This document shows positions 53,111-63,873 of a stretch of DNA of 64,000 nt, in pieces. The notes beneath the pieces are model-generated. The model did no database searches, had not been told where the DNA came from, and saw only the letters and a list, made by a program, of their open reading frames with translations. Made by a program: the position numbers and the translations under genes. Positions within the stretch are counted from its first letter, which is position 1. Each line of letters begins with the position of its first letter. Source of the stretch: Bisbaumannia salifodinae (GTDB lineage Bacteria > Pseudomonadota > Gammaproteobacteria > Pseudomonadales > Halomonadaceae); the NCBI RefSeq assembly GCF_039522585.1, contig NZ_BAAADR010000010.1. One strand, given 5' to 3'.

Positions 53111-53500
53111 ATGAGCAATATCCCCGCCAACCTGCGCTACACCGACAGTCATGAATGGGTGCTGGACAACGGCGACGGCACCGTAACCCTCGGTATCACC
53201 GACCATGCCCAGCAGGCCCTGGGCGACGTGGTCTTCGTCGAGCTGCCCGAGGTGGGCCGTGGCCTGGACGCCGGCGAGGAGTTCGGCGTCATCGAGTCGG
53301 TGAAGGCCGCCTCCGACCTCTACGCGCCCCTGGCCGGCGAGGTGATCGAGGCCAACGAGGCCCTGGAAGACGCCCCGGAAACCGTCAACGAGTCGCCCTA
53401 CGAGGATGGCTGGATCGCCAAGCTCAAGCTGGCCGATGCCGGCGCCCTGGAGGGCCTGCTCGACGCCGAGGCCTACGCCAAGCTGGCCGACGCCGAATAA
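53111..53500 (+). CDS. gcvH: Glycine cleavage system H protein
   Basis: Lipoyl carrier of the glycine cleavage complex, 129 residues. The lipoylated lysine is Lys65 in IESVKAASDLYAP; HEWV near the N-terminus and NESPYEDGWIAKLK are typical. It is followed by gcvP after 84 bp. A candidate operator overlaps its ribosome site. Confidence 0.97.
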   Translation: MSNIPANLRYTDSHEWVLDNGDGTVTLGITDHAQQALGDVVFVELPEVGRGLDAGEEFGVIESVKAASDLYAPLAGEVIEANEALEDAPETVNESPYEDGWIAKLKLADAGALEGLLDAEAYAKLADAE

Positions 53501-53584
53501 GCCGTCGTTTCGCCGGGTGACCCCCTCACCCGGCCTCTCCCCTCGCTGCCCCGGGGCCGCGCCCCGCTTGCCTACAGGTGTTCC

Positions 53585-56479
<2,895 letters not shown>

Positions 56480-56489
56480 TCCGCCTAAT

Positions 56490-56525
56490 AATATCGCCCC
56501 GGCCAAACCTGGCCGGGGCGATATT
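56490..56525 (+). terminator. Intrinsic terminator after gcvP
   Basis: Perfect 15 bp stem AATATCGCCCCGGCC with loop AAACCT, followed by GTTTC, 10 bp after the gcvP stop. Confidence 0.88.
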
Positions 56526-56572
56526 GTTTCTATTGATGTAACTTGAGACCGCCCCCTGTACGTGTATCATGA

Positions 56573-57856
56573 CTAGGGTGACAGTCTCCGCCCCCCCACC
56601 TGCTCATTCACCCATGCTGCCAACCTGCCCAATGCTGCCACAGCACCTGCAGTGGTGTATTCTCGGGGCCAGACGTCGATAAATAGAAAGCGTCCACCGC
56701 TTTCATAAGCGGCATCCTTACCGCCATCCCGGTAGAACACCAACTCCGTACTTTTCTGCGCGGGAATCCGCTCAAGGAATGCCTGTTCGATCGCTTTCAG
56801 ATCGTAGCCATCGGCTCGCTCAATATACGCCCTGACGTAAAAGCCGATGCTCTCGTCAGCTTCGGATTCCCCTACTTCAGGGTAGTACACCAGACACACC
56901 TGTGTAGCCCTCTCCCAACCAACAGGAAAAAACCGCAACACACGGGTCTGATCTTTCCAGGTATTACGTGACTGGCTAACATCCGCCGGAGCCATCCCCA
57001 GCGCCTCAGCCACTTTCGCTTGACCTTCCTCCGCCAGCTCATTCTCCAGGCGATTAAGGTACTCCACCGCTTCACGCAGCTGGCGAAAGTGCCTCAAGGA
57101 GAAATCTCGTTCGTGCTGTTCCATGGTCTTGGCCTCCTTGGGCTTGGCGATATTTTGCATATGCTGCAACAGTTCTTGGTAGAAGGGCTGCCACTTGGCA
57201 TAGCCCTCTTCTTCCGCACGGGAAATCTGTTGGCCATACAGCTCATAGGCCACATCAATCAACTGCTGATACGATACCACCGGCCAGTTATCCGGCACAT
57301 GCCTACGATCATCGTTCGGCCTTAACACGCAGCGCACTTTCTGCTCCTGCTGATAGCTGTCAATCAAACGATCATAGTCGCCAAAGGGATTGTGCTCGGC
57401 AGAAGCCCATACCTTGTGCTCGATGCCCGCCACAAAGCGATCATCGTAAATTACAAAATCCAGCCGTTTGGCAGTACATTGGAGAACATCAGCGGATATC
57501 TCGCTATAAACCGACACCTCGCGTTCGGCCACCACGTCGTTCCAATCAGTTTCCTCCCGCACCGCCGGCAGCAACATAGCATCCGCTTCCGCCCCGAAGG
57601 CGCTCGCGTGATATCGCACCAGGCAAACCCACAACGCCTCGACCAGCCAACGCGGCGCCCCCGCGTGGCTACCCATAAAGAACGCCATCAAATCAGATAA
57701 GCGATTTTCGTCTTGCCCCGGCCCCACCGCCGAGAACAGGTTGGGTACCGGTGTTTCCGGCACTGGCATCTGATCAAGTGCCTGGAAGAAGTCTTGAAAG
57801 AAGACTTCAGGAAGGACTGCACTGGATTCTTTTTGAATCGAAGTCTGATTGCTCAC
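56573..57856 (-). CDS. PD-(D/E)XK nuclease superfamily protein (PDDEXK_4-like)
   Basis: 427-residue protein with a probable nuclease core in the first half: EREVSVYSEI (helix Glu), then the catalytic strand pair TAKRLDFVIYDDRFVAGIEHKVWA, quoted here as RLDFVI and GIEHKVWA, giving the D-Xn-ExK signature. The family is annotated from many accessory regions and is thought to act in defence or mobile elements. The second half has a Glu-rich helical stretch and an alpha/beta end. Codon use and GC differ from the surrounding chromosome. It follows the 136-residue gene by 54 bp. Confidence 0.75.
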   Translation of the reverse strand: MSNQTSIQKESSAVLPEVFFQDFFQALDQMPVPETPVPNLFSAVGPGQDENRLSDLMAFFMGSHAGAPRWLVEALWVCLVRYHASAFGAEADAMLLPAVREETDWNDVVAEREVSVYSEISADVLQCTAKRLDFVIYDDRFVAGIEHKVWASAEHNPFGDYDRLIDSYQQEQKVRCVLRPNDDRRHVPDNWPVVSYQQLIDVAYELYGQQISRAEEEGYAKWQPFYQELLQHMQNIAKPKEAKTMEQHERDFSLRHFRQLREAVEYLNRLENELAEEGQAKVAEALGMAPADVSQSRNTWKDQTRVLRFFPVGWERATQVCLVYYPEVGESEADESIGFYVRAYIERADGYDLKAIEQAFLERIPAQKSTELVFYRDGGKDAAYESGGRFLFIDVWPREYTTAGAVAALGRLAAWVNEQVGGRRLSP

Positions 57857-57910
57857 TTGCTCTCCTTATCACGCCTCTCCGAACTAAAAACCACCCAACC
57901 ACAAACCACT

Positions 57911-58321
57911 TCATCGTGATGTTTTCAAAACACCCTCATAAGAGAGAAAAAGAAAATCAACCCCCGAAAAGACACAACCCCCTTTCTCATCCTCCAGAAA
58001 TCCAAGCAACTCATTATATTTTTCATTAGACTTATCGGGTGGCACGTCGACATATATAGCCCCCTCATACGGAGCAATTATCGTTCCAGAATAGATATAA
58101 AAGCACTCTTCCCAGCCTATGTCATTCGCCCCCAACCAGTGAATGACTTCCTTGCGAGAAGGCATACTTTCCCACACATCACTCATTGGCTTACCGCCCC
58201 ACGAGGCTCCGGTAAACGGATCCCCGCCGTCCTCCTCACCCATATGACCAAATGTGAGAAACACAATATCCTGCTGCTCGCGCAGGCAAATTTCGCCAAC
58301 CTTATAGACTAATTTCGGCAT
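57911..58321 (-). CDS. Unknown 136-residue island protein
   Basis: I do not recognise this protein. It starts MPKLVYKVGEICLREQQD, is acidic overall, rich in aromatic residues, and has no signal peptide or transmembrane helix. The segments FLTFGHMGEEDGGDPFTG, NDIGWEECFYIYSGT and GAIYVDVPPDKS suggest a compact beta-rich fold. It is in line with, and 54 bp before, the nuclease gene, so the two are probably co-transcribed. An immunity or antitoxin-like role for the nuclease is only a guess. Low GC marks it as acquired. Confidence 0.7.
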   Translation of the reverse strand: MPKLVYKVGEICLREQQDIVFLTFGHMGEEDGGDPFTGASWGGKPMSDVWESMPSRKEVIHWLGANDIGWEECFYIYSGTIIAPYEGAIYVDVPPDKSNEKYNELLGFLEDEKGGCVFSGVDFLFLSYEGVLKTSR

Positions 58322-58431
58322 GGTCCCCACATTCTGATCCCAAGGTTTTCAGCAGTCCATCTCAACCATGCAACAGAATGTGTCGCATGATAGCATTACC
58401 CTGAATTTTCTAATATATCAAGAGGTACCCG

Positions 58432-59619
58432 ATGAATCAATCCAGCACGCTAGAGGCTGATGCTACTTTCCCCTGCCAGAAGCGGGTTACCATGGAATTC
58501 GAAGGAATGATGGGCTACCCACTGAGGCTGCATCTATCTCCGTGGCAGTCGGCATCACCGCTTGCATGGGAAAGTCGCCTTGATGGCGAGCTGCTTGCCG
58601 AGGGTAATTTTCTTTCTTCCCCTGGCATCAGCTGGGACATTCTGGCTTACGAATATGCTGACTCATTGCTGCATGGAATGCCTGATGATCTACGAGACAC
58701 CATTGCCCTTGTCCCGAGCCTGGGTATCGAGATGGCACAGGTATGCGGCCAGTTCAGTGCTGCGTGCGAGCTAGCCAGCTCGTCTCCCTTATTGCTGATT
58801 CTTCTCGTACAGCGAGGGATTGAGGAGCAATGGGATGGCCAGCAATTTACTGAGCTGCTAGGAAAGCGACAAGCCGACATATGTAAAGCGGTGGGGCTAT
58901 CCGGAACCAGAAGCAGTGCCAAACTCTTGAGAAGGCTACAATTACAGCCTGTTAGCCAAGCTGACCTCCACGCCACCCTGCACATGCTTCATCAAGAAAG
59001 CGATGTAGCGATTCTTCGTCATCATACACCCCTGAATATTGCTCATATTCTGTTTCTTGCTGACTACCATGGAAAACTCTGGCCGGGTCTATTGAAGATG
59101 GTAGACGAAGCTTTAGAGGAAAAAAATGCTCACGCCAGAACCAAGTCTTGGCTACGTCACATGCTGACCGACACCTTGCAGATATTACCTTCCGGATCAA
59201 CGGCGTTACAGAAAACAAGCTCCTTCTCTGAACTACAATCCCTGCATGATCGTCTAATCGAGAAATTCAATGCCCGGATGTCGGAAGGCAAAGGCCTGGA
59301 GGGAGCAGACAGGCTCTTTCATCAGCACGGGCACTATCCCGCTCCGCCGCTACCGGGCACTCAAGCCATCACCCCAATCACCTCTTGGCAGGAATTGCTC
59401 CAAGAAGGTCAGCGTATGAAGCACTGCGTAGGTAGCTATGACCGAACGGTTGCACTAGGCCACCTTGCTATTTATCACATGGATCACCCGCAAATGCTAA
59501 CAATTTCTATTTCACCACAGGGAAAACGCTGGGTACTCAACCAAGCAAGAGGGATATGCAATGCAATACCAACGATTGAAGCACAAGAGGCAATTCAATC
59601 CTGGTTGGATAAGCAATGA
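58432..59619 (+). CDS. PcfJ-like protein
   Basis: 395-residue protein. Its C-terminal part has the PcfJ-domain pattern ELLQEGQRMKHCVGSY, a hydrophobic strand with MLTISISPQGKRW, then NQARGICNAIPT. PcfJ proteins are common on plasmids and accessory regions and have no settled function. The N-terminal 250 residues look helical and are not recognised. It is divergent from the nuclease pair across about 110 bp that contain TAATATATC, a possible -10 region. Confidence 0.75.
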   Translation: MNQSSTLEADATFPCQKRVTMEFEGMMGYPLRLHLSPWQSASPLAWESRLDGELLAEGNFLSSPGISWDILAYEYADSLLHGMPDDLRDTIALVPSLGIEMAQVCGQFSAACELASSSPLLLILLVQRGIEEQWDGQQFTELLGKRQADICKAVGLSGTRSSAKLLRRLQLQPVSQADLHATLHMLHQESDVAILRHHTPLNIAHILFLADYHGKLWPGLLKMVDEALEEKNAHARTKSWLRHMLTDTLQILPSGSTALQKTSSFSELQSLHDRLIEKFNARMSEGKGLEGADRLFHQHGHYPAPPLPGTQAITPITSWQELLQEGQRMKHCVGSYDRTVALGHLAIYHMDHPQMLTISISPQGKRWVLNQARGICNAIPTIEAQEAIQSWLDKQ

Positions 59620-59674
59620 ATGGCGATGGCAATTGATTATCCATCTCGAAAGTTGGTTCTTCGGCGTAGCCGTA

Positions 59675-59827
59675 GAGCGCCCCCCCTACTCCCGCGAGCT
59701 GGGCGCCTTCCCCTCCGAGGCGGTGAAGGCCGGCAAGTACTGGCCGGCGGTGAATCGGGTCGACAATGTCCATGGCGACCGCCACCTGATCTGCACCTGC
59801 CCGAGCATCGATAGCTATCGCGAGTGA
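59675..59827 (+). pseudogene. gcvP: Displaced 3' end of gcvP (tail echo beyond the island)
   Basis: 153 bp that repeat the last 150 bp of gcvP (56330-56479): nine substitutions and a 3 bp insertion (one extra Pro codon). The frame and stop are intact and the end reads CTCPSIDSYRE. Changes cluster at the very end and at synonymous sites (GATAAC/GACAAT). It is followed by its own strong terminator shared with the convergent LysR gene. No start or ribosome site of its own. Confidence 0.92.
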
Positions 59828-59853
59828 TCGCGTCCCGCCAATACGACGGACCG

Positions 59854-59893
59854 AAAACAACGAGCCCCGCCATCTGGCGGGGCTCGTTGTTTT
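59854..59893. terminator. Bidirectional terminator after the displaced gcvP tail
   Basis: Perfect 18 bp stem beginning AAAACAACGAGCCCC, loop ATCT, with T-runs on both strands. It serves the displaced gcvP end and the convergent LysR gene, and was probably the original gcvP terminator. Confidence 0.9.
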
Positions 59894-59945
59894 GGTTCAT
59901 CGTCGATCAGGATGACGCCGGGAGTCACCGCGCCCCGGCCCGGTC

Positions 59946-60854
59946 TCAGTCGCCAGCCTCGGAATAGCCGTAGAGATCGTGGCGACGCTGTTCCCTGAAC
60001 TCCTCCAGCAGCCGCCGATAGCGCCGCGGCAGTTCGGTGCTGGAGTGGGTCACCAGGTAGAGGGTCTCGTGGACCACCTGGGGCAGGCTCAGTTCCTTGA
60101 CCTGGCGTTGCCAGGGCGAGGTCTCCAGCACCAGACGCGAGACCACGCTGAAGCCCAGGCCCCGGGCCACGGCGTCCATCACCATGGACACCTCGTTGGT
60201 AAAGCCCTGGCGGGGGCAGCGGCTCATGGAGCGGAATTCATCCGGGAAGTTGGCGCGCAACAGCTGAGTGGCATGTTGCAGGCCATCCGAGTAATTGACG
60301 AAGCCCAGCGCCACCAGGTCGTTCCAACCGGTACCGGTGAAGTCCGCCGGCACCACCAGGCACAAGGGCTCCTGATGCCACAGTTCGCAGTTGAGTTCCG
60401 GGTGGCGCACCGGTTCGGTAATGATCCCCAGGTCGTGGCGACCGCCCAGGACATCGGCGACGATCTCGCTGTTGAAGGCGAAGCTGTAGTTGACCGTCAG
60501 CCCAGTATGCATCTGCTGATAGCCGAGAATAAAGGGGTAGAACATCAACCCCACGCTGCCCGGTGACGCCAGGCGGCATTCGCCGGAATCCAGCGACTCG
60601 TCATCCAGGGAGTGGCGGAAATGCTCATGTTCGGCAAACAGCTTGACCGCATAGTCATAGGTGCGCCGCCCCGCCTCGGTGAGGGTGAAGCGACGCCCGT
60701 GGCGATTGAGCAACGACTTCTGCAGATACTGTTCCAACTTGCGTATGTGCTGGCTGACCCCCGGCTGAGTCATCTCCAGGCGTCGCGCGGTCTGGGTGAA
60801 ACTGCCGGTCTCCACCAGGGTAATAAAGGTACGAAAATAGAGGGCATTGAACAT
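59946..60854 (-). CDS. LysR-family transcriptional regulator
   Basis: Regulator of 302 residues with an N-terminal HTH (YFRTFITLVETGSFTQTARR, then TQPGVSQHIRKLEQYLQ) and an effector-binding domain. ATG 60854 (MFNALYFRTF) fits the usual LysR start. It is divergent from ppnN, with 200 bp between, and convergent with the gcvP remnant. No target can be named. Confidence 0.9.
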   Translation of the reverse strand: MFNALYFRTFITLVETGSFTQTARRLEMTQPGVSQHIRKLEQYLQKSLLNRHGRRFTLTEAGRRTYDYAVKLFAEHEHFRHSLDDESLDSGECRLASPGSVGLMFYPFILGYQQMHTGLTVNYSFAFNSEIVADVLGGRHDLGIITEPVRHPELNCELWHQEPLCLVVPADFTGTGWNDLVALGFVNYSDGLQHATQLLRANFPDEFRSMSRCPRQGFTNEVSMVMDAVARGLGFSVVSRLVLETSPWQRQVKELSLPQVVHETLYLVTHSSTELPRRYRRLLEEFREQRRHDLYGYSEAGD

Positions 60855-61055
60855 GAGGCGGGGCCGCTTGACCGAGGGGGAAGACACGACAGCAGGTAAC
60901 AATCCTACCAGAAGTCGCGGCGCGAGGCAGCGCCGCGCTTCTTGGTTGAATTCAGGCGCGAAGCCCGTGGTACCATTCGAAAATAGTGTTACTGCCTTCA
61001 GCGCCCGTGGCAGGCGCTACGCGCCCGCCCCGCCGCCCCTGACAAGGAAGCCGTC

Positions 61056-62417
61056 ATGCCCGATACCATTTCCGCCACCATCTCCCCCGAGGGCAGCCTC
61101 GAAGTGCTCTCCCAGGCCGAGGTCAACCGCCTGCGCGACACCTCGGCCGCCGGCCTCCACGACCTGCTGCGCTGCTGCGCCCTGGCGGTCCTCAACTGCG
61201 GCAACCCCACCGACGATGGGCGCGCCGTGATGGAGACCTATCGCGATTTCGATATCGAGGTGCTCCAGGAGGATCGCGGCATCCGCCTCAAGCTGACCCA
61301 GGCCCCCGCCGAGGCCTTCGTCGACGGCAAGATGATCCGCGGCATTCGCGAGCTGCTCTCCGCCGTGCTGCGCGATGTGATCTACGTCTACAACGAGATC
61401 CAGACCCAGCGCCGCTTCGACCTCTCCACCGGCGAGGGCACCACCAACGCGGTCTTCCATATCCTGCGCAAGGCCGGCGCCCTCAAGCCGGGCCGTGACC
61501 CCAGCCTGGTGGTCTGCTGGGGCGGCCACTCCATCAACCGCGAGGAGTACGAATACACCAAGGACGTGGGCTATCACCTGGGCCTGCGCGATATGGACAT
61601 CTGTACCGGCTGCGGCCCCGGGGCCATGAAGGGCCCCATGAAAGGCGCCAACGTGGCCCACGCCAAGCAGCGCCGCAAGGAGGGACGCTACCTGGGCATT
61701 TCGGAACCGGGCATCATCGCCGCCGAGTCGCCCAACCCCATCGTCAACGAGCTGGTGATCATGCCCGATATCGAGAAGCGCCTGGAGGCCTTCGTGCGGG
61801 TGGGTCACGGTATTCTGGTATTCCCCGGCGGGGTCGGCACCGCCGAGGAGATCCTCTATCTACTGGGCATCCTGCTGCATCCCGACAACCGCGACATGCC
61901 CTTCCCGGTGGTCTTCACCGGGCCGTCGAACAGCGCCGACTACTTCGCCCGGATCGACGAATTCCTCGCCTATACCCTGGGCGAAGAGGCCCGGGGCCGC
62001 TACCAGATCCTGATCGACGATCCCGCCGGGGTGGCCCGGGCCATGCGTCGCGGCATCGACGAGGTCACCGCCTTCCGCCGCGAGCAGCAGGACGCCTTCT
62101 ATTACAACTGGCGGCTGACCATCGACCGCGACTTCCAGGAGCCCTTCGAGCCCACCCACGAGGCCATGGCGGGCCTGGCACTCAACCGCGAGTTGCCGGT
62201 CCACGAGCTGGCCGCTAACCTGCGCCGTGCCTTCTCCGGCATCGTTGCCGGTAACGTCAAGGACAAGGGCGTGCGCGCCATCGAGGCCAAGGGCCCCTTC
62301 CGCCTCAGCGCCGAACCCGAGCTGATGCGTCGCCTGGATGAGCTACTGACCTCCTTCGTCGGCCAGGGCCGCATGAAGCTAAGCGGCGACTATGTGCCCT
62401 GCTATACGCTGGGCTAA
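61056..62417 (+). CDS. ppnN: Pyrimidine/purine nucleotide 5'-monophosphate nucleosidase PpnN
   Basis: LOG-family nucleosidase of 453 residues that splits nucleotide monophosphates into base and ribose 5-phosphate; in E. coli it is tuned by (p)ppGpp. The LOG motif PGGVGTAEE is at about residues 258-266, with GCGPGAMKGPMKGA upstream. The N- and C-terminal extensions match the long PpnN form. Its TAA stop is the start of the 18-copy AAGGAGC array. Confidence 0.94.
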   Translation: MPDTISATISPEGSLEVLSQAEVNRLRDTSAAGLHDLLRCCALAVLNCGNPTDDGRAVMETYRDFDIEVLQEDRGIRLKLTQAPAEAFVDGKMIRGIRELLSAVLRDVIYVYNEIQTQRRFDLSTGEGTTNAVFHILRKAGALKPGRDPSLVVCWGGHSINREEYEYTKDVGYHLGLRDMDICTGCGPGAMKGPMKGANVAHAKQRRKEGRYLGISEPGIIAAESPNPIVNELVIMPDIEKRLEAFVRVGHGILVFPGGVGTAEEILYLLGILLHPDNRDMPFPVVFTGPSNSADYFARIDEFLAYTLGEEARGRYQILIDDPAGVARAMRRGIDEVTAFRREQQDAFYYNWRLTIDRDFQEPFEPTHEAMAGLALNRELPVHELAANLRRAFSGIVAGNVKDKGVRAIEAKGPFRLSAEPELMRRLDELLTSFVGQGRMKLSGDYVPCYTLG

Positions 62418-62545
62418 GGAGCAAGGAGCAAGGAGCAAGGAGCAAGGAGCAAGGAGCAAGGAGCAAGGAGCAAGGAGCAAGGAGCAAGGAGCAAGGAGCA
62501 AGGAGCAAGGAGCAAGGAGCAAGGAGCAAGGAGCAAGGAGCAAGG
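62416..62545. repeat. Heptamer array: 18 perfect copies of AAGGAGC plus a partial
   Basis: Positions 62416-62541 are 18 identical copies of AAGGAGC, followed by AAGG. The first two bases are part of the ppnN stop codon. An inverted unit (GCTCCTT) occurs at about 62574-62580, so a transcript could fold back. Each unit contains the Shine-Dalgarno core AAGGAG. Short open frames through the array are by-products of the 7 bp period. Confidence 0.97.
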
Positions 62546-62585
62546 CAGTATGTCCCCCTTGCAGCTTGTGGCTTGCTCCTTGGTG

Positions 62586-62957
62586 CTAGGCGCGCTCGCG
62601 CTTCCACCAGAGCCCCATCACATGCAGCAGCAGGCCCAGGGCCAGGCCATGGGAGAGCAGTTGTTGCCAGCCCACCCAGCTCGCCGCCAGGGCATACCAG
62701 GCGGTCATCAGCGCCAGACCGGTGCCCAGGCCATAGGCCAGGCGGCGTAACAGCCCGGGCAGCTCGGCCCGCGCCTCGGCCGCCATCAGGCGCCAGTGGC
62801 CGACCGCCACCACCGCCACCACCACGGCGGCCAGGGACAACAGCAGCAGATGCGAGTCATGCCCGCCCTGCAGATAACGCGGCAGGGTGCCCAGCATGGC
62901 CGCCAGCAGCCCCAGCAGGATACTCAGGCGTTCGGGGTTGGGTGCGGCCCGCATCAT
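62586..62957 (-). CDS. Small multi-pass membrane protein, unknown function
   Basis: 123-residue protein with about four hydrophobic segments (LSILLGLLAAMLGTLPRYL, LLLLSLAAVVVAVVAV, GLALMTAWYALAASW, GLALGLLLHVMGLWW) and a basic end (WKRERA). I do not recognise the family. Its ATG at 62957 overlaps the stop of the flavodoxin gene (ATGATG), so it is probably translated with it. The heptamer array lies about 40 bp beyond its stop. Confidence 0.75.
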   Translation of the reverse strand: MMRAAPNPERLSILLGLLAAMLGTLPRYLQGGHDSHLLLLSLAAVVVAVVAVGHWRLMAAEARAELPGLLRRLAYGLGTGLALMTAWYALAASWVGWQQLLSHGLALGLLLHVMGLWWKRERA

Positions 62958-63418
62958 GCCACCTGCAGCTGTTGCTCGGCGATCCACGCCTCGGCCCAGG
63001 GCAGGGCCGCATCGTCGGCCATAAAGGTCTCCATGGCGTCTATCTCGAGGCGCTCACCGAGGCGGCTCGCGCCCTGGTCGGCCAGTAGCGCGTCCAGATA
63101 GCGCCCGGCGCCACAGAAGGTGTCGCCATAGGAGCTGTCGCCGAGGGCGATCACCCCGTAGCGCAGATCGACCAGCCCCGGGCTCTGCTCCTCCAGCTCC
63201 CGTACCAGCGGCACGATATTGCCGGGGAAGTCGCCACTACCGGTGGTGGAGACGCAGAACAGCGCCAGATCGGGCGCCTCCTCGACCAGATCGGCCAGGC
63301 TGGGCTGCTCCAGGACGGTCACCCGGTAGCCCGCCTGTTCGAACAGCGGGGTGATCTGCTCGGCGACGTCCAGGGCGCCGCCATACATGGTTCCAACGAA
63401 GATCTTGAGCGTAGGCAT
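62954..63418 (-). CDS. Flavodoxin domain protein, MioC-like
   Basis: FMN-binding electron carrier of 154 residues. The phosphate loop region is IFVGTMYGGALDVAEQ at the N-terminus, with CVSTTGSGDFPGN as the 50s loop and GDSSYGDTFCGAGR as the 90s loop. MioC in E. coli supports biotin synthase. The neighbour membrane protein gene overlaps its end. The redox partner is unknown. Confidence 0.9.
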   Translation of the reverse strand: MPTLKIFVGTMYGGALDVAEQITPLFEQAGYRVTVLEQPSLADLVEEAPDLALFCVSTTGSGDFPGNIVPLVRELEEQSPGLVDLRYGVIALGDSSYGDTFCGAGRYLDALLADQGASRLGERLEIDAMETFMADDAALPWAEAWIAEQQLQVA

Positions 63419-63620
63419 GGGCTTGCTTTGCTTGAGGAATTTGCTCGGATATTACCATAACCCCCGCCATGACCGAATCCATCGACGGCATAGCCGGGCG
63501 ATGTCCAGCGGCCGGATCAAGGAAAGCCGTTCCCCACCTGCGGCATCGCGTCGCGGCCCGGCCACTGAAGCGCTTCGGTGGGCGAGGTAGAATGGCGCTT
63601 ATTTCTCGCCGGGAGGCAAC

Positions 63621-63830
63621 ATGCTGGAGACCTTCGAGGCCTGGATCACGCCGATCATGATCGGCAGCCTGATCCTCTTCATGACCTTTATCATCTGGGA
63701 CCTGTCCCGCCGCTCCAAGGCCGGCAAGTTCGGCACCCTGATGCTGTTCGTCGTGCTGGGTGCCGGCATCATGGGCTATCTGTTCAAGGTGATCATCACT
63801 TATCTGATGGAAGGCGGGGGCCTCGTCTAG
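63621..63830 (+). CDS. DUF2788 family small membrane protein
   Basis: 69-residue protein with two transmembrane helices (about residues 8-26 and 38-62) separated by DLSRRSKAGKFGT. It matches the pattern of DUF2788 proteins found in Halomonas and Pseudomonas relatives; function unknown. GGGAGG precedes the ATG. What looks like the left half of its terminator (GGCCCCGGC) stops at the IS boundary. Confidence 0.85.
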   Translation: MLETFEAWITPIMIGSLILFMTFIIWDLSRRSKAGKFGTLMLFVVLGAGIMGYLFKVIITYLMEGGGLV

Positions 63831-63873
63831 CCAAGCCCCCTCCTCCCGTCCAGACGACAAGGCCCCGGCAGTT

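Larger units (their letters stand above)
56530..59674. mobile_element. AT-richer genomic island between duplicated gcvP 3' ends
   Basis: About 3.1 kb of visibly lower GC and different codon use, bracketed by the 150 bp gcvP tail (56330-56479) and its diverged copy (59675-59827). It carries a PD-(D/E)XK nuclease, an unknown 136-residue protein and a PcfJ-like protein. No integrase, transposase or tRNA is present, so it is not a standard integrative element. Confidence 0.8.

Noticed and set aside
59561..59827. An 88-codon frame joining island DNA to the gcvP tail as a new gene
   Set aside because: The N-terminal half overlaps the PcfJ-like gene end in another frame and has no ribosome site; the frame is open by chance through the gcvP remnant.
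62416..62545. CRISPR array
   Set aside because: The heptamers are directly adjacent with no spacers and no cas genes; the 69 bp cls array also has no variable spacers.
62305..62607. Repeat-rich open frames through the heptamer array (LLLAPCS or KEQGARS repeats)
   Set aside because: A 7 bp repeat without a stop codon keeps frames open on both strands. No start site or conservation evidence supports translation.
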